Notes under the pieces: model-generated | Seen by the model: only the letters and a program-made list of their open reading frames with translations | What the model was told of the DNA's origin: nothing | Database searches by the model: none | In this document: one piece after another, positions 50,608 through 59,784 of the stretch | Position numbering within the stretch: position 1 is the stretch's first letter | Layout of the letters: every line of letters starts with the position of its first letter | Source: Paenibacillus curdlanolyticus YK9 | GTDB taxonomy: Bacteria; Bacillota; Bacilli; Paenibacillales; Paenibacillaceae | Direction of reading: 5' to 3' | Length of the DNA: 64,000 bases | Assembly (NCBI RefSeq): GCF_000179615.1 | Contig: NZ_AEDD01000011.1 | Span: forward strand, 124,001-188,000 | Made by a program: the position numbers and the translations under genes

Positions 50608-51309
50608 GTGACGCGTACGATTCTAATTGTCGATGACGACCGCCAGATTGCGGAGCTTGTCGATATTTATTTGCGAAATGAAGGGTATTCAACTGCAATT
50701 GCCGGCGATGGGGAGGAAGCGCTCCGGATGTTCGAAGCGCAGCCATTCGACCTCATTGTGCTCGATGTGATGATGCCGCGAATGGATGGGCTGGAGCTAT
50801 GCAGGCGCCTGCGAAGGGATAAGTCAGCTGAGACCGTGCCGATTCTGATGGTAAGCGCCAAGGCGGAGGATATGGATAAGATTATGGGCCTGATGACGGG
50901 GGCCGACGACTATATGACGAAGCCGTTTAATCCGCTGGAGCTGACTGCGCGCGTCAAATCGCTGCTGCGCCGATCGTATCAATATAGCAAGCCTGCCAAG
51001 TCCGAGGATGACGGCAGCTTATTTATCGGCGGGCTCAAAATGGACCGTACGACGCATAAAGTGGAAGCCGATGGCCGTTTGCTTCATTTGACCTCAACAG
51101 AGTTTGGCATCCTCTATCTGCTGGCGAGCCAGCCCGGTCGTGTCTTCAGCGCAGAGGAGATATTCCAGCACGTGTGGCGCGAAAAATATTTTGAGTCGAA
51201 CAACACGGTTATGGTTCATATTAGCAAACTGCGGGACAAACTCGAGCAGGAGACTGGCGATAAGCTGATTGCAACAGTATGGGGAGTCGGGTACAAAATC
51301 GATGCGTAA
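50608..51309 (+). CDS. OmpR-family response regulator (VanR-like)
   Basis: 233 residues. The receiver domain has the acidic pair Asp10/Asp11, the phospho-acceptor Asp53 in LIVLDVMMPRMDG and the conserved Lys in MTKPFNP. A winged-helix DNA-binding domain begins near residue 135 and ends VWGVGYKIDA. The start is GTG after GGAGGAAACGATT. The stop overlaps the histidine kinase gene by eight bases. Upstream direct repeats suggest autoregulation. Confidence 0.93.
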   Translation: MTRTILIVDDDRQIAELVDIYLRNEGYSTAIAGDGEEALRMFEAQPFDLIVLDVMMPRMDGLELCRRLRRDKSAETVPILMVSAKAEDMDKIMGLMTGADDYMTKPFNPLELTARVKSLLRRSYQYSKPAKSEDDGSLFIGGLKMDRTTHKVEADGRLLHLTSTEFGILYLLASQPGRVFSAEEIFQHVWREKYFESNNTVMVHISKLRDKLEQETGDKLIATVWGVGYKIDA

Positions 51310-52408
51310 TATTGTCGTCCGTATGTCGCTCCGGCTCATTTGGCATCTGTTTTTTGCTATGGCCTTGTCGTTTATAACCTATTTCCTGCTGATTTCGGTA
51401 GGTCTTCAGCTCTTGGTGCAATTTCCGAAAATGTATCGCGCGACGGCGGATTTGGCGATCGGTCTCGACGAAATGTTCGTGCCCAGCCTGCTGATCGCTA
51501 TGTTTTTGTTTTATTTGATCCTGCTCCAGCTTCGGCAGTACCAGTATCTCGCACGCATCATCCGCTCTGTTCAGGATATCGCCGAAGGAAACTTCAATCA
51601 TCGAATACCGGTCCGGCAAGGGAACGAGCTGACGGAGCTGGCGGAAATTACGAACCAGATCGTATCGCGCATGTCGGAGACGCTGGAGGACCAGCGCAGA
51701 TCCGAGCAGGCCAAGAACGAGCTGATTACGAACGTCTCACATGATCTTCGAACGCCGCTTACGTCAATTATCGGCTATCTCGGATTAATCGAGCAGGACC
51801 GTTATCGCGATGAAATCGAGCTGCGCTATTATGTGCAAATCGCGCACGACAAGTCCAAGCGGCTTGGCATTCTGATCGAGGATTTGTTCGAATATACGCG
51901 GATGCGGCATGATGCGATTCCGCTCAAGCGGACGGAATTTGACTTGATTGAGCTGCTGAGGCAGCTGCTGGTGCAATATCGCGTCGCATTGTCAGAAGCG
52001 GGGCTCGAAGGCGCTATGCAGACGGAGGAGCCGGCGGTTCCAATGTTTGCAGATGCCGATAAGCTTGTTCGCGTATTTGAAAATTTATTTGCGAATGCAA
52101 TCGCTTATGGCAAGGAGGGCAAAAGGCTGGACATCATCGTTCGATCCGAGGATGGCCATGCAATCGTTGAAGTGATGAATGATGGCGAGCCGATTCCTTC
52201 CGTCGATTTGCCGCATATATTTGACCGGTTCTATCGCGTGGATAAATCGCGCACCGAAGAGGCGGGCACCCGGGGATCGGGCTTGGGGCTTGCCATTGCC
52301 AAGAGCATTGTCGAACGTCACAATGGCACGATTGCGGTCGTTAGCGACACGTCCCGGACTGCTTTCGTGCTGCGTTTGCCGATGCACAAGCCTTATCCGG
52401 ATGCGTAG
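51302..52408 (+). CDS. Sensor histidine kinase (VanS-like)
   Basis: 368 residues. Transmembrane helices lie at about 12-38 and 59-80 with a short extracellular loop of about 20 residues, then HAMP (about 80-132). The dimerisation domain has the phospho-acceptor His147 in NVSHDLRTPLTSIIGYL. The ATPase domain has N-box and G-box motifs (RGSGLGLAIAKSIVERH). The small loop suggests sensing inside the membrane rather than a large ligand domain. ATG inside the end of the regulator gene. Confidence 0.92.
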   Translation: MRNIVVRMSLRLIWHLFFAMALSFITYFLLISVGLQLLVQFPKMYRATADLAIGLDEMFVPSLLIAMFLFYLILLQLRQYQYLARIIRSVQDIAEGNFNHRIPVRQGNELTELAEITNQIVSRMSETLEDQRRSEQAKNELITNVSHDLRTPLTSIIGYLGLIEQDRYRDEIELRYYVQIAHDKSKRLGILIEDLFEYTRMRHDAIPLKRTEFDLIELLRQLLVQYRVALSEAGLEGAMQTEEPAVPMFADADKLVRVFENLFANAIAYGKEGKRLDIIVRSEDGHAIVEVMNDGEPIPSVDLPHIFDRFYRVDKSRTEEAGTRGSGLGLAIAKSIVERHNGTIAVVSDTSRTAFVLRLPMHKPYPDA

Positions 52409-52428
52409 GAGGCAAATATAAAGCAAAC

Positions 52429-52456
52429 TTAAGGTTTTCTTATGAAAGGGTTATGG
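52429..52456 (+). promoter_or_regulatory. Three TTAA/TTAT direct repeats before the carboxypeptidase gene
   Basis: TTAAGG (52429), TTATGA (52440) and TTATGG (52451) recur at exactly 11 bases. They stand upstream of a promoter with -10 TACAAT (52488-52493) and a weak -35. The pattern matches that before the response-regulator gene. Confidence 0.55.
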
Positions 52457-52526
52457 ATCGGTTTCGGTTTCGTTAAATCGGCTTTCGTACAATGAGGATA
52501 ATCACTTGATGTACGGAGGTTCGCTA

Positions 52527-53507
52527 ATGAAACGAATGTTGATTGCTATTGTTGCCGTCGCGGCGGTGCTTGTTTATATCCAATCGACAGGCTCTGCGCC
52601 GGGTTGGCTGTTTGGCAAAGGGGCTGTTCCTCATATTGAAGCAAAATCTGCGATATTGATCGATGCGAATACCGGACAGACGATTTTTGCGCAGGGAGCG
52701 AATAAAGCGCTGCCGCCGGCCAGCATGTCGAAGCTGATGACCGAGCTTGTCGTGCTGGAAACGGTGCGTGCGGGGAAGCTGGGGTGGAAGGATCAAGTAA
52801 CGGTGAGCCCTTATGCAGCTAATGTCCTTGGAGCGGGCGCAGGTTTGAGAAATGGCGAGCGCCACACGGTTAAAGAGCTATTCGAGTCGATGGCGGTTCA
52901 TTCGGCCAATGATTCGGCAGTCGCGCTAGCGGAATGGATTGGGGGCAGCGAGCGTGAATTCGTCAAGCTGATGAACGAGAAAGCAAAAGCGATCGGGCTG
53001 TCGGACAGCACGGTATTCGCTAACGCAACCGGCCTTAGCAGCAGTGACCTTGCAATGTATGCGCAATCGGCTGCGGCTGACGGAGAGACGGTGATGACGG
53101 CTCGTGACGTAGCGCTGCTGGCACGCTATATGATTCGCTCGTATCCTGAGGTGCTGACGATTACTTCAAGAGAGGCCGTCGGCTTAAATCCGGGTGCATC
53201 GGATGATGCCGCATTGCGAACGACGAATCTGATGCTGCCGGGAGAGCGATTCGCTTATCCGGGCAGCGACGGGTTGAAGACGGGGTATACGGAACGCGCC
53301 GGGTACTGCTTTACCGGTACGACCTCAAGAGGCGGAACGCGGTTAATTGCTGTCGTGATGGGGGCGGAGTCAGCTGACGGCCGATTCATCGAGACGGAGC
53401 GGCTATATGATCTTGGCTTTGGCGAGAAGAAAGGAGCAGGGAGCAAGCTCGCGGCCGGCATATCCCGCTTGCTGCTAACGGTTGCGCCTTCACGAACAAA
53501 CGGATAA
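52527..53507 (+). CDS. Serine-type D-alanyl-D-alanine carboxypeptidase (DacF/S11 family)
   Basis: 326 residues from ATG 52527 (GGAGGT seven bases upstream). A signal/anchor helix lies at residues 4-20, then the S11 transpeptidase fold. The active site motifs are Ser66-M-S-Lys69 (SxxK), Ser126-A-Asn128 (SxN) and KTG in DGLKTGYT. It trims the terminal D-Ala of peptidoglycan stems. It lacks the long C-terminal anchoring domain of DacA. It probably belongs to the regulon of the adjacent two-component system. Confidence 0.92.
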   Translation: MKRMLIAIVAVAAVLVYIQSTGSAPGWLFGKGAVPHIEAKSAILIDANTGQTIFAQGANKALPPASMSKLMTELVVLETVRAGKLGWKDQVTVSPYAANVLGAGAGLRNGERHTVKELFESMAVHSANDSAVALAEWIGGSEREFVKLMNEKAKAIGLSDSTVFANATGLSSSDLAMYAQSAAADGETVMTARDVALLARYMIRSYPEVLTITSREAVGLNPGASDDAALRTTNLMLPGERFAYPGSDGLKTGYTERAGYCFTGTTSRGGTRLIAVVMGAESADGRFIETERLYDLGFGEKKGAGSKLAAGISRLLLTVAPSRTNG

Positions 53508-53550
53508 GTATCCTGTTATTAGGCAATTAGCTCATTGTTAGACCTATATT

Positions 53551-53593
53551 GAAGCTATTCCTATCCTGTTGGATGAGGAATAGCTTCTTTTTT
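53551..53593 (+). terminator. Terminator after the carboxypeptidase gene
   Basis: GAAGCTATTCCT (53551-53562) pairs with AGGAATAGCTTC (53576-53587), followed by six T. Confidence 0.92.
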
Positions 53594-53689
53594 GTTCGGA
53601 TGCCGGGAATTGGTTCACGATATTACTGTTAAGTTTGCGTGATGTTTACAGGTAGTTCGTAAAGCGATTGAATGAAAATGACACACTTA

Positions 53690-53706
53690 TGTAATAAAAC
53701 CTAACA
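53690..53706 (+). promoter_or_regulatory. GlnR/TnrA-type operator upstream of urease
   Basis: TGTAATAAAACCTAACA matches the 17-bp consensus TGTNA-N7-TNACA exactly. Its centre is about 52 bases before the predicted transcription start, a usual activation distance for this regulator family. GlnR is the likely binder in Paenibacillaceae. Confidence 0.7.
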
Positions 53707-53714
53707 TAAAATAG

Positions 53715-53743
53715 TTTACACCTCATTTGGAGGCTACTATAAT
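53715..53743 (+). promoter_or_regulatory. SigA-type promoter of the urease operon
   Basis: TTTACA (53715-53720), a 17-base spacer and TATAAT (53738-53743), about 68 bases before the ureA ATG. Confidence 0.85.
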
Positions 53744-53810
53744 ATGGATAGATTGTACCGCGTTAAGCGGCTAAGTAGTCGAATCCTTCATACGAATGAG
53801 GTGTAACGCA

Positions 53811-54116
53811 ATGCAGCTGACGGAACGCGAGAAGGAAAAGCTGCTCATTACGGTCGCGGCTGATTTGGCCAGAAGGCGTATGCAGCGAGGCGTGAAGCTT
53901 AATTATCCCGAAAGCATCGCGCTCATAACTTCAGAAATTATGGAAGGCGCGCGAGACGGCATGACTGTCGCGGCGTTGATGGCTTACGGCACAACGATAT
54001 TAAAGCGCGATCAGGTCATGGAAGGCGTGCCTGAGATGATTCACGAAGTGCAGGTTGAGGCGACGTTTCCGGACGGGACGAAGCTGGTGACGATCCATCA
54101 TCCTATAGGAGAGTGA
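53811..54116 (+). CDS. ureA: Urease subunit gamma
   Basis: 101 residues, the normal gamma length, starting [13 protein letters not shown]. It carries [13 protein letters not shown] and the end block [18 protein letters not shown]. The start at 53811 was chosen because GAGGTG is eight bases upstream and the family starts at this point. It is the first gene of ureABCFGD. Together with UreB and UreC it forms the nickel enzyme that hydrolyses urea to ammonia and CO2. Confidence 0.97.
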   Translation: MQLTEREKEKLLITVAADLARRRMQRGVKLNYPESIALITSEIMEGARDGMTVAALMAYGTTILKRDQVMEGVPEMIHEVQVEATFPDGTKLVTIHHPIGE

Positions 54117-54121
54117 ACACG

Positions 54122-54490
54122 ATGATTCCAGGCGAATACCGCACAGCAGCGGGCGAAATCGAACTCAACGCAGGACGCAAGGGCGCGGAGCTGATCATCG
54201 CCAATATCGGGGATCGTCCCGTGCAGGTTGGCTCGCATTTTCATCTGTTCGAGGTGAATCGTTCCTTGCGGTTTGATCGGGAGGCGGCCTTCGGCATGCG
54301 ATTGGATATCCCGGCAGGTACAGCGGTGCGATTCGAGCCGGGCGAAGAGAAGCCGGTACGGATCGTTGAGCTGGGGGGAGCGAAGCGATCCTTCGGCTTG
54401 AACGGCTTAACGCAGGGCGAGGCGGTTAACGGGCAAATGAGCGATGAGGTTCGGGCAAGATGGCAGGCTTGGGAGGCGAATGGCAAATGA
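54122..54490 (+). CDS. ureB: Urease subunit beta
   Basis: 122 residues from ATG 54122 (the family usually starts MIPGEY). The beta-domain blocks [42 protein letters not shown] are visible. GGAGAG lies nine bases upstream. The reading frame overlaps the ureA end and the ureC start by a few bases, so translation is probably coupled. Confidence 0.96.
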   Translation: MIPGEYRTAAGEIELNAGRKGAELIIANIGDRPVQVGSHFHLFEVNRSLRFDREAAFGMRLDIPAGTAVRFEPGEEKPVRIVELGGAKRSFGLNGLTQGEAVNGQMSDEVRARWQAWEANGK

Positions 54491-56202
54491 GCAGAATCGA
54501 TCGGCAGAGCTATGCTCAAATGTTCGGGCCGACGGCCGGCGATGCGATTCGGCTGGCGGATACCGAGCTTTGGGCGGAAATTGAGCAGGACTATACCGTT
54601 TATGGCGACGAGTGCAAATTTGGCGGAGGCAAGGTTATCCGCGATGGCATGGGCCAGTCGAGCGGCGCCCTGCGGGACGAGGGCGTGCTGGATACGCTCA
54701 TTACGAATGCAGTCATCATCGATCATTGGGGCATTGTGAAAGCAGATATTGGCATAAAAGACGGCATAATCGTCGGTATCGGCAAAGCCGGCAACCCGGA
54801 CATCATGGACGGGGTAACGCCAGGGATGATCGCTGGCGCAAGCACGGAAGTGATCGCAGGTGAAGGTAAGATCGTAACGGCTGGCGGCATCGATTCGCAT
54901 ATCCATTTTATATGCCCGCAGCAGATTGAAACCGCATTGTCCTCCGGGGTGACGACCATGATCGGCGGCGGTACGGGCCCGGCAACCGGGACGAATGCGA
55001 CGACGGTAACGCCAGGCGTATGGCATATGTCGCGAATGCTGGAGTCGATCGAGGCTTTCCCGATGAACATCGGTTTGACGGGCAAAGGCAACGCTTCATT
55101 CTTAGGGCCGTTGGTGGAGCAGATTGAAGCGGGTGCGATCGGGCTGAAGCTGCATGAGGATTGGGGGACGACGCCCGCGGCGATCGATACCTGCTTGGCG
55201 GCAGCGGAGCAGTATGATGTTCAGGTTGCGATTCATACGGATACATTGAATGAAGCAGGTTTTCTTGAGGATACGCTGGCGGCGTTCAAAGGCCGCACGA
55301 TCCATACGTATCATACGGAAGGGGCTGGCGGCGGCCATGCGCCGGACATCATTCGTGCAGCTGGCGAGTTGAACGTCCTGCCTTCTTCGACGAATCCGAC
55401 GCGCCCTTTTACGGTGAATACGATTGAGGAGCATCTCGATATGCTCATGGTTTGCCATCACCTCGATAGTCGAATTCCAGAGGATGTGGCGTTCGCGGAT
55501 TCGCGGATACGTCCGGAAACGATTGCTGCGGAAGACATTTTGCATGATATGGGCGTATTCAGCATGATCAGCTCCGACTCGCAGGCGATGGGCCGGGTGG
55601 GCGAAGTGATCATCCGAACCTGGCAGACAGCTGACAAAATGAAACGCCAGCGAGGCGCGCTCGCGCCTGATCCAGCCAGCAACGATAATTTTCGAATTAA
55701 ACGTTACATCGCCAAATACACGATTAATCCTGCGATCACGCACGGTGTATCGCATCTGGTAGGCTCGCTCGAGGTCGGCAAGTTTGCCGATCTGGTGCTG
55801 TGGCATCCGATGTTCTTCGGCGTGAAGCCGGATCTTGTTTTGAAAGGCGGCAGCATCGCGTATGCGCAGATGGGCGACCCTAACGCGTCCATTCCGACGC
55901 CGCAGCCGGTATGGGGCAGACCGATGTTTGCGGCCTTCGGCAAATCGTTATCGCACAGCTCGATTACTTTCGTATCGCAAGCCGCCTATGACAGCGGAAT
56001 TAAAGAAAAGCTTGGTTTGCAGAAGCGGGTCGAGCCCGTCCGCGGATGCCGCAAGGTGACGAAGAAGGATATGATTCATAACGATGCTACCCCGCGCATT
56101 GAGGTTGATCCTGAAACGTACCGCGTAACGGTTGACGGCGAGCATGTGACTTGCGAGCCTGCAGATGTTTTGCCGATGGCGCAGCGGTATTTTTTGTTCT
56201 AA
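54487..56202 (+). CDS. ureC: Urease subunit alpha
   Basis: The catalytic subunit, 571 residues from the ATG that overlaps the ureB stop (ATGA). Nickel-ligand and active-site blocks are intact: HIHF (near residue 137), the carbamylated Lys in [15 protein letters not shown] (near 220), HTDTLNE and [15 protein letters not shown]. The flap block [13 protein letters not shown] carries the catalytic His. Complete and of normal length, so functional urease is expected if the accessory proteins work. Confidence 0.98.
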   Translation: MSRIDRQSYAQMFGPTAGDAIRLADTELWAEIEQDYTVYGDECKFGGGKVIRDGMGQSSGALRDEGVLDTLITNAVIIDHWGIVKADIGIKDGIIVGIGKAGNPDIMDGVTPGMIAGASTEVIAGEGKIVTAGGIDSHIHFICPQQIETALSSGVTTMIGGGTGPATGTNATTVTPGVWHMSRMLESIEAFPMNIGLTGKGNASFLGPLVEQIEAGAIGLKLHEDWGTTPAAIDTCLAAAEQYDVQVAIHTDTLNEAGFLEDTLAAFKGRTIHTYHTEGAGGGHAPDIIRAAGELNVLPSSTNPTRPFTVNTIEEHLDMLMVCHHLDSRIPEDVAFADSRIRPETIAAEDILHDMGVFSMISSDSQAMGRVGEVIIRTWQTADKMKRQRGALAPDPASNDNFRIKRYIAKYTINPAITHGVSHLVGSLEVGKFADLVLWHPMFFGVKPDLVLKGGSIAYAQMGDPNASIPTPQPVWGRPMFAAFGKSLSHSSITFVSQAAYDSGIKEKLGLQKRVEPVRGCRKVTKKDMIHNDATPRIEVDPETYRVTVDGEHVTCEPADVLPMAQRYFLF

Positions 56203-56205
56203 CCG

Positions 56206-56892
56206 ATGATGGCGAATTGGTTGGCGATGCAGCAGCTGCTTGATTCTGCGCTCCCGATTGGCGGCTTCTCGCACTCCTTCGGGCTCGAGACGATGGTGCA
56301 GGAGGAGCGGGTAGTGTCGAGCAGCCAGCTGGAAGCGTATATACAGGCCATGCTTCGGCAAAACTGGGCGACCTGCGATGCGATGGCCATTCGGGCCGTT
56401 TACCGCGACGCGCCAATCGATGATTGGGAGCGGCTTTGGACCGTCGAGCGGCTCATTCATACGCAGCGAATCGGGATTGAGACACGGGTCGGCGTTGAGA
56501 AAATGGGCAAGCGGCTGCTCAAGCTTGCGGCCGATATTTGGCCGCAGCTGGATTGGTCGGACGTAACGGCAGCATTAAAGGCAGGCAGATGCCTCGCGAC
56601 GCATCCGCTATCGCATGGGTATATTTGCTGGCGCTTGGGCGCAAGCGAGCAGCAGGCGGTGGAGAGCTATTGCTATACGAGCATTGTCATGAGCGTGAAC
56701 AGTGCGCTTCGGCTCATGTCGATGGGCCAGACGGAAGGGCAGCGGCTTATCGCACGGCTGACGCCAATGACTTCGGAGGCTTGGGCGATTGCCCGGGAAA
56801 TAGAACCGGAAGATGCATATTCGAATATGCCGATGGCGGAGCTGGCTATGATGCGGCATGAAACGTTATATTCGCGATTATTTATGTCATAG
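56206..56892 (+). CDS. ureF: Urease accessory protein UreF
   Basis: 228 residues with the family pattern LLDSALPIGGFSHSFGLET near the N-terminus, then LGASEQQAVESYCYTSIVMSVNSALRLM (shown in two parts: LGASEQQAVESYCY and TSIVMSVNSALRLM). It joins UreD and UreG in loading nickel into apo-urease. Only three bases after ureC. ureE, which usually lies between ureC and ureF, is absent. Confidence 0.93.
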   Translation: MMANWLAMQQLLDSALPIGGFSHSFGLETMVQEERVVSSSQLEAYIQAMLRQNWATCDAMAIRAVYRDAPIDDWERLWTVERLIHTQRIGIETRVGVEKMGKRLLKLAADIWPQLDWSDVTAALKAGRCLATHPLSHGYICWRLGASEQQAVESYCYTSIVMSVNSALRLMSMGQTEGQRLIARLTPMTSEAWAIAREIEPEDAYSNMPMAELAMMRHETLYSRLFMS

Positions 56893-56947
56893 CGAGCAAT
56901 TTCGAATGGCATTTGAACGGGTTGCCAATTACGAGGAGGAATGAACG

Positions 56948-57694
56948 ATGTGCCAAGGACAAGGACATGATCATAAAGAGTGGGTACAGCCTGCAGTTGA
57001 TGGATCGAGACCGATTCGCATCGGGATAGGCGGTCCGGTTGGCTCTGGCAAGACCGCTCTAGTGGAGCGGCTGGCGCGCGAAATCGCAGGGCGTTATAGC
57101 GTTGCGGTCATCACGAACGATATCTATACCAAAGAGGATGCGCGGATTCTTGCGGCGACGGGTGTTTTGCCTGAGGAGCGCATCATCGGCGTGGAGACAG
57201 GCGGGTGTCCGCATACGGCGATTCGCGAAGACGCATCGATGAATTTTGAAGCGATCGAGGAGCTGGAGAGCCGGTTTTCGCCGCTAGATCTTATCTTCAT
57301 TGAGAGTGGCGGCGATAATTTGGCGGCAGCGTTCAGCCCGGAGCTGGTGGATCGTTTTATTTATATCATCGACGTGGCGCAAGGCGAGAAAATTCCGCGT
57401 AAGGGCGGGCCTGGCATTATGCGCTCCGACCTGCTTGTCATTAACAAAATCGATCTCGCGCCGCATGTTGGCGCAAGCTTGGAGGTTATGAACGCAGACT
57501 CCAAACGGATGCGCGGGGATCGTCCATTCGTGTTCTCGAACCTGTTCGGCGGCGATGGCGTAGCGGATATCGTCGCATGGCTGGAGCATGAGATCGCGCA
57601 TGCCAGAGGGCTTGCACACGAACATGAGCAAGAGCATGCGCAGCATTCGCATAACGATCACGGCCATGCCCACAAGCATGAGCATTCCCATTAA
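56948..57694 (+). CDS. ureG: Urease accessory GTPase UreG with His-rich C-terminal tail
   Basis: 248 residues. P-loop [17 protein letters not shown] (near residues 26-42), the nickel-binding CPH motif in [17 protein letters not shown] (near 78), ESGGDNL and [11 protein letters not shown]. The tail after residue 217 has 12 His in the last 31 residues (for example [16 protein letters not shown]), which is far longer than in usual UreG. Because ureE is missing, the tail may bind nickel in its place. The ATG follows GAGGAGGAATGAACG. Confidence 0.95.
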   Translation: MCQGQGHDHKEWVQPAVDGSRPIRIGIGGPVGSGKTALVERLAREIAGRYSVAVITNDIYTKEDARILAATGVLPEERIIGVETGGCPHTAIREDASMNFEAIEELESRFSPLDLIFIESGGDNLAAAFSPELVDRFIYIIDVAQGEKIPRKGGPGIMRSDLLVINKIDLAPHVGASLEVMNADSKRMRGDRPFVFSNLFGGDGVADIVAWLEHEIAHARGLAHEHEQEHAQHSHNDHGHAHKHEHSH

Positions 57695-58538
57695 TACGGC
57701 GCCCGAGGCCAGCCATATTACGGCGCTGCGCGCTACCTTTCATTGCGCTCGGGAGCAAACGGTCATAGCGGAGAAGTACCATACTGCCCCGATCAAGATC
57801 GCCAAGACGTTCCCGCTTGGCCAAGGCATTGGCGCGATCGTCATGGACGTATCCCCGGGGTTGCTCGATGGTGATCATTATGCGCTTGATTGGCGTTGCG
57901 AAGCCCGAAGCCGCGTCTACGTGACGAACCAATCGTTTACGAAAGTGCATCCTGCTGGTGAGCGGAACGGCGCAGTGCTGAGGCAAACGTTCACGCTTGG
58001 CGAAGGGGCGGTAATGGAGCATATGCCGGAGCCGGTCATGCTCTATAAGGATGGAGCGCTCCGAAGCGAGTCGAAGGTAACGCTGTCGCAAGGCTCTGTC
58101 TGGATGCAGGCGGATGTGTGGTGCCCCGGCCGGACGCTTCGCGGCGAGATTTTTCAGTATCGGAGATTCGAAAGCCGCATAAAGGTGCATTATCAGGATG
58201 AGCTTATTTTCAACCAGCGTCAGCTGCTCGAGCCTGCTTCGCAGCTGCTTGCTGTGCCGGGGGGCTGGGAGCGAGCGAGCCATATCGGCGCTTTTCTCGC
58301 ATTCGGCGACCGAATTGGCGCAGCACAACTGGAGGCGGCACGCGACGCGCTTGCAGCGCTGCCTGATCGTAGTGCATATGGCGTTTCGATCGGCGCATCG
58401 CTTACGCATAAGCATGGCTTGGCGGTCATGGCAGCGGGTACCGCATCTTGGCCGCTGCAGGAGGCGCTGCGTGCAGCTTGGGCAGCCGTTCGACAGTCTG
58501 TGCTGGGAGAAGCACCGCTGCAATTGTTGCGGGTGTAG
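57678..58538 (+). CDS. ureD: Urease accessory protein UreD (UreH)
   Basis: About 286 residues. The start at 57678 lies inside the His-tail coding part of ureG (17-base overlap); an earlier in-frame start at 57588 would give an implausible His/Met-rich leader. Family blocks are present: [33 protein letters not shown] (shown in part: [12 protein letters not shown]), [21 protein letters not shown] (shown in part: [13 protein letters not shown]), and [15 protein letters not shown]. It forms the UreD-F-G complex. Last gene of the operon. Confidence 0.9.
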   Translation: MSIPINTAPEASHITALRATFHCAREQTVIAEKYHTAPIKIAKTFPLGQGIGAIVMDVSPGLLDGDHYALDWRCEARSRVYVTNQSFTKVHPAGERNGAVLRQTFTLGEGAVMEHMPEPVMLYKDGALRSESKVTLSQGSVWMQADVWCPGRTLRGEIFQYRRFESRIKVHYQDELIFNQRQLLEPASQLLAVPGGWERASHIGAFLAFGDRIGAAQLEAARDALAALPDRSAYGVSIGASLTHKHGLAVMAAGTASWPLQEALRAAWAAVRQSVLGEAPLQLLRV

Positions 58539-58583
58539 TCGAATAGCCGCGAGCAGCAGCTGCTTGCGCGGTGTTATAGAAAA

Positions 58584-58621
58584 GGCGATGGAGAAGCATG
58601 CTTCTCCATCGCCTTTTTTTG
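58584..58621 (+). terminator. Very strong terminator of the urease operon
   Basis: The 30-base segment 58584-58613 is a perfect palindrome (GGCGATGGAGAAGC at its left) and is followed by eight T. Confidence 0.95.
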
Positions 58622-58632
58622 CAGCTTGTATG

Positions 58633-58816
58633 GGCCAGCATGTGGGTGAATAGCGCAGAAAAAAGTGCCCTAATCGCCCGACTGGCCAGCATGTGGGTGA
58701 ATAGCGCAGAAAAAAGTGCGCTAATCGCCCGACTGGCCAGCACGTGGGTGAATAGCGCAGAAAAAAGTGCGCTAATCGCCCGACTGGCCAGCATGTGGGT
58801 GAATAGCGCAGAAAAA
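58633..58816. repeat. 51-bp tandem repeat array, left part (three full units and one cut unit)
   Basis: Units start GGCCAGC at 58633, 58684, 58735 and 58786, exactly 51 bases apart. Each contains TAGCGCA - GAAAAAAG - TGCGCTA, a perfect 7-bp stem-loop. The fourth unit is cut by the insertion sequence after CAGAAAAA at 58816. Because 51 is divisible by three, long frames stay open on both strands, but there is no convincing start site; these are not treated as genes. Confidence 0.92.
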
Positions 58817-58870
58817 CGGTTTAACCCCTCAATATTGGACACTTTTCACACTCACATTGCTCAAATCTCA

Positions 58871-59746
58871 TCATAGCGCTATATCTCTGGGTTTTATGGC
58901 ACCTTGCATAACTAATCGCAGATATTCGCTGGGAGGCCAATCATTAAGACTGCCATGAATGCGATCCCAGTTGTAGTAATGCAAATACCGGTCCACTTCC
59001 TTAAATGCCTCTTCGTAATTCTCGAAGCAGTTACGTTGGTAGCACTCTCGTTCCAAAATACTGTGAAAGGACTCGATGTAGGCATTTTTGTTAGGAGTTT
59101 GGTTTGGGATTCGCTCATGTTCAATTCCGGCTGTTTCACAAAACGCGTGAAACGCATGGCTCGTGAATTGTGGCCCGTTATCTGTTCGAATAACCGGACT
59201 AATCGGGCCATGCTCACTTCGTTTTAACAAGGCTTTTTGGAGCGTTAGTATAATATCGTCCTTGCTGCATGCCTTTCCTCTGTGGTAGGCAACAATCGCG
59301 CGATCAAACACATCAATAATGCTAGCCAAATAAAAGTGCCGCCGTTGTCCGGCTACATATCCGTATTTAATGTCCATTTGCCAGAGCTGGTTGGCCCCTG
59401 TAACGATGCGGTTATTGGCGACTCGTTTTGGCACCCGCGTTATTTGTTCGCGTTGTGGGAGGAGAATGAGCATCTCTTTACAGATGCGGTAAACCTTCTT
59501 TTTGTTAATGACAAGCCTATATCTCCGCCGCAAAAGAACGGTTAATTTCCGATAACCAAAAGATGAATCAGGCCCTTGAATTAGCTTTCGAATGTAACGC
59601 TGGATACGCTTGTCTACTACCTTATTGCCCGATCGGTCATACGAAAAGCCAGGGATGGGGCGCCCCGGTCGTACGGGTTGCATGCGTTCAGGATGCTGTA
59701 AGCGATAGTAGTAGGTTGACCGAGGCACCTGGCAGATCCGTAACAC
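58871..59746 (-). CDS. IS3-family transposase OrfB (rve integrase domain)
   Basis: About 291 residues from the listed GTG. It has the HTH_21-like N-terminus and an integrase core with the DDE triad: Asp in WQMDIKYGYV, Asp in VIRTDNGPQF and Glu in AYIESFHSILERE. The frame stays open upstream to the end of orfA, so the active product is probably the OrfAB fusion made by -1 frameshifting. The orfB start itself may be little used. Confidence 0.92.
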   Translation of the reverse strand: MLRICQVPRSTYYYRLQHPERMQPVRPGRPIPGFSYDRSGNKVVDKRIQRYIRKLIQGPDSSFGYRKLTVLLRRRYRLVINKKKVYRICKEMLILLPQREQITRVPKRVANNRIVTGANQLWQMDIKYGYVAGQRRHFYLASIIDVFDRAIVAYHRGKACSKDDIILTLQKALLKRSEHGPISPVIRTDNGPQFTSHAFHAFCETAGIEHERIPNQTPNKNAYIESFHSILERECYQRNCFENYEEAFKEVDRYLHYYNWDRIHGSLNDWPPSEYLRLVMQGAIKPRDIAL

Positions 59747-59784
59747 CGTTCGAGCGGGATAACCTTTTTCAATCCAACGAATCG

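Noticed and set aside
50608-53507. A glycopeptide-resistance (van) cluster
   Set aside because: The regulator and kinase are VanR/VanS-like, but the carboxypeptidase is a serine S11 enzyme, not VanY or VanX, and no vanH/vanA-type ligase genes are present.
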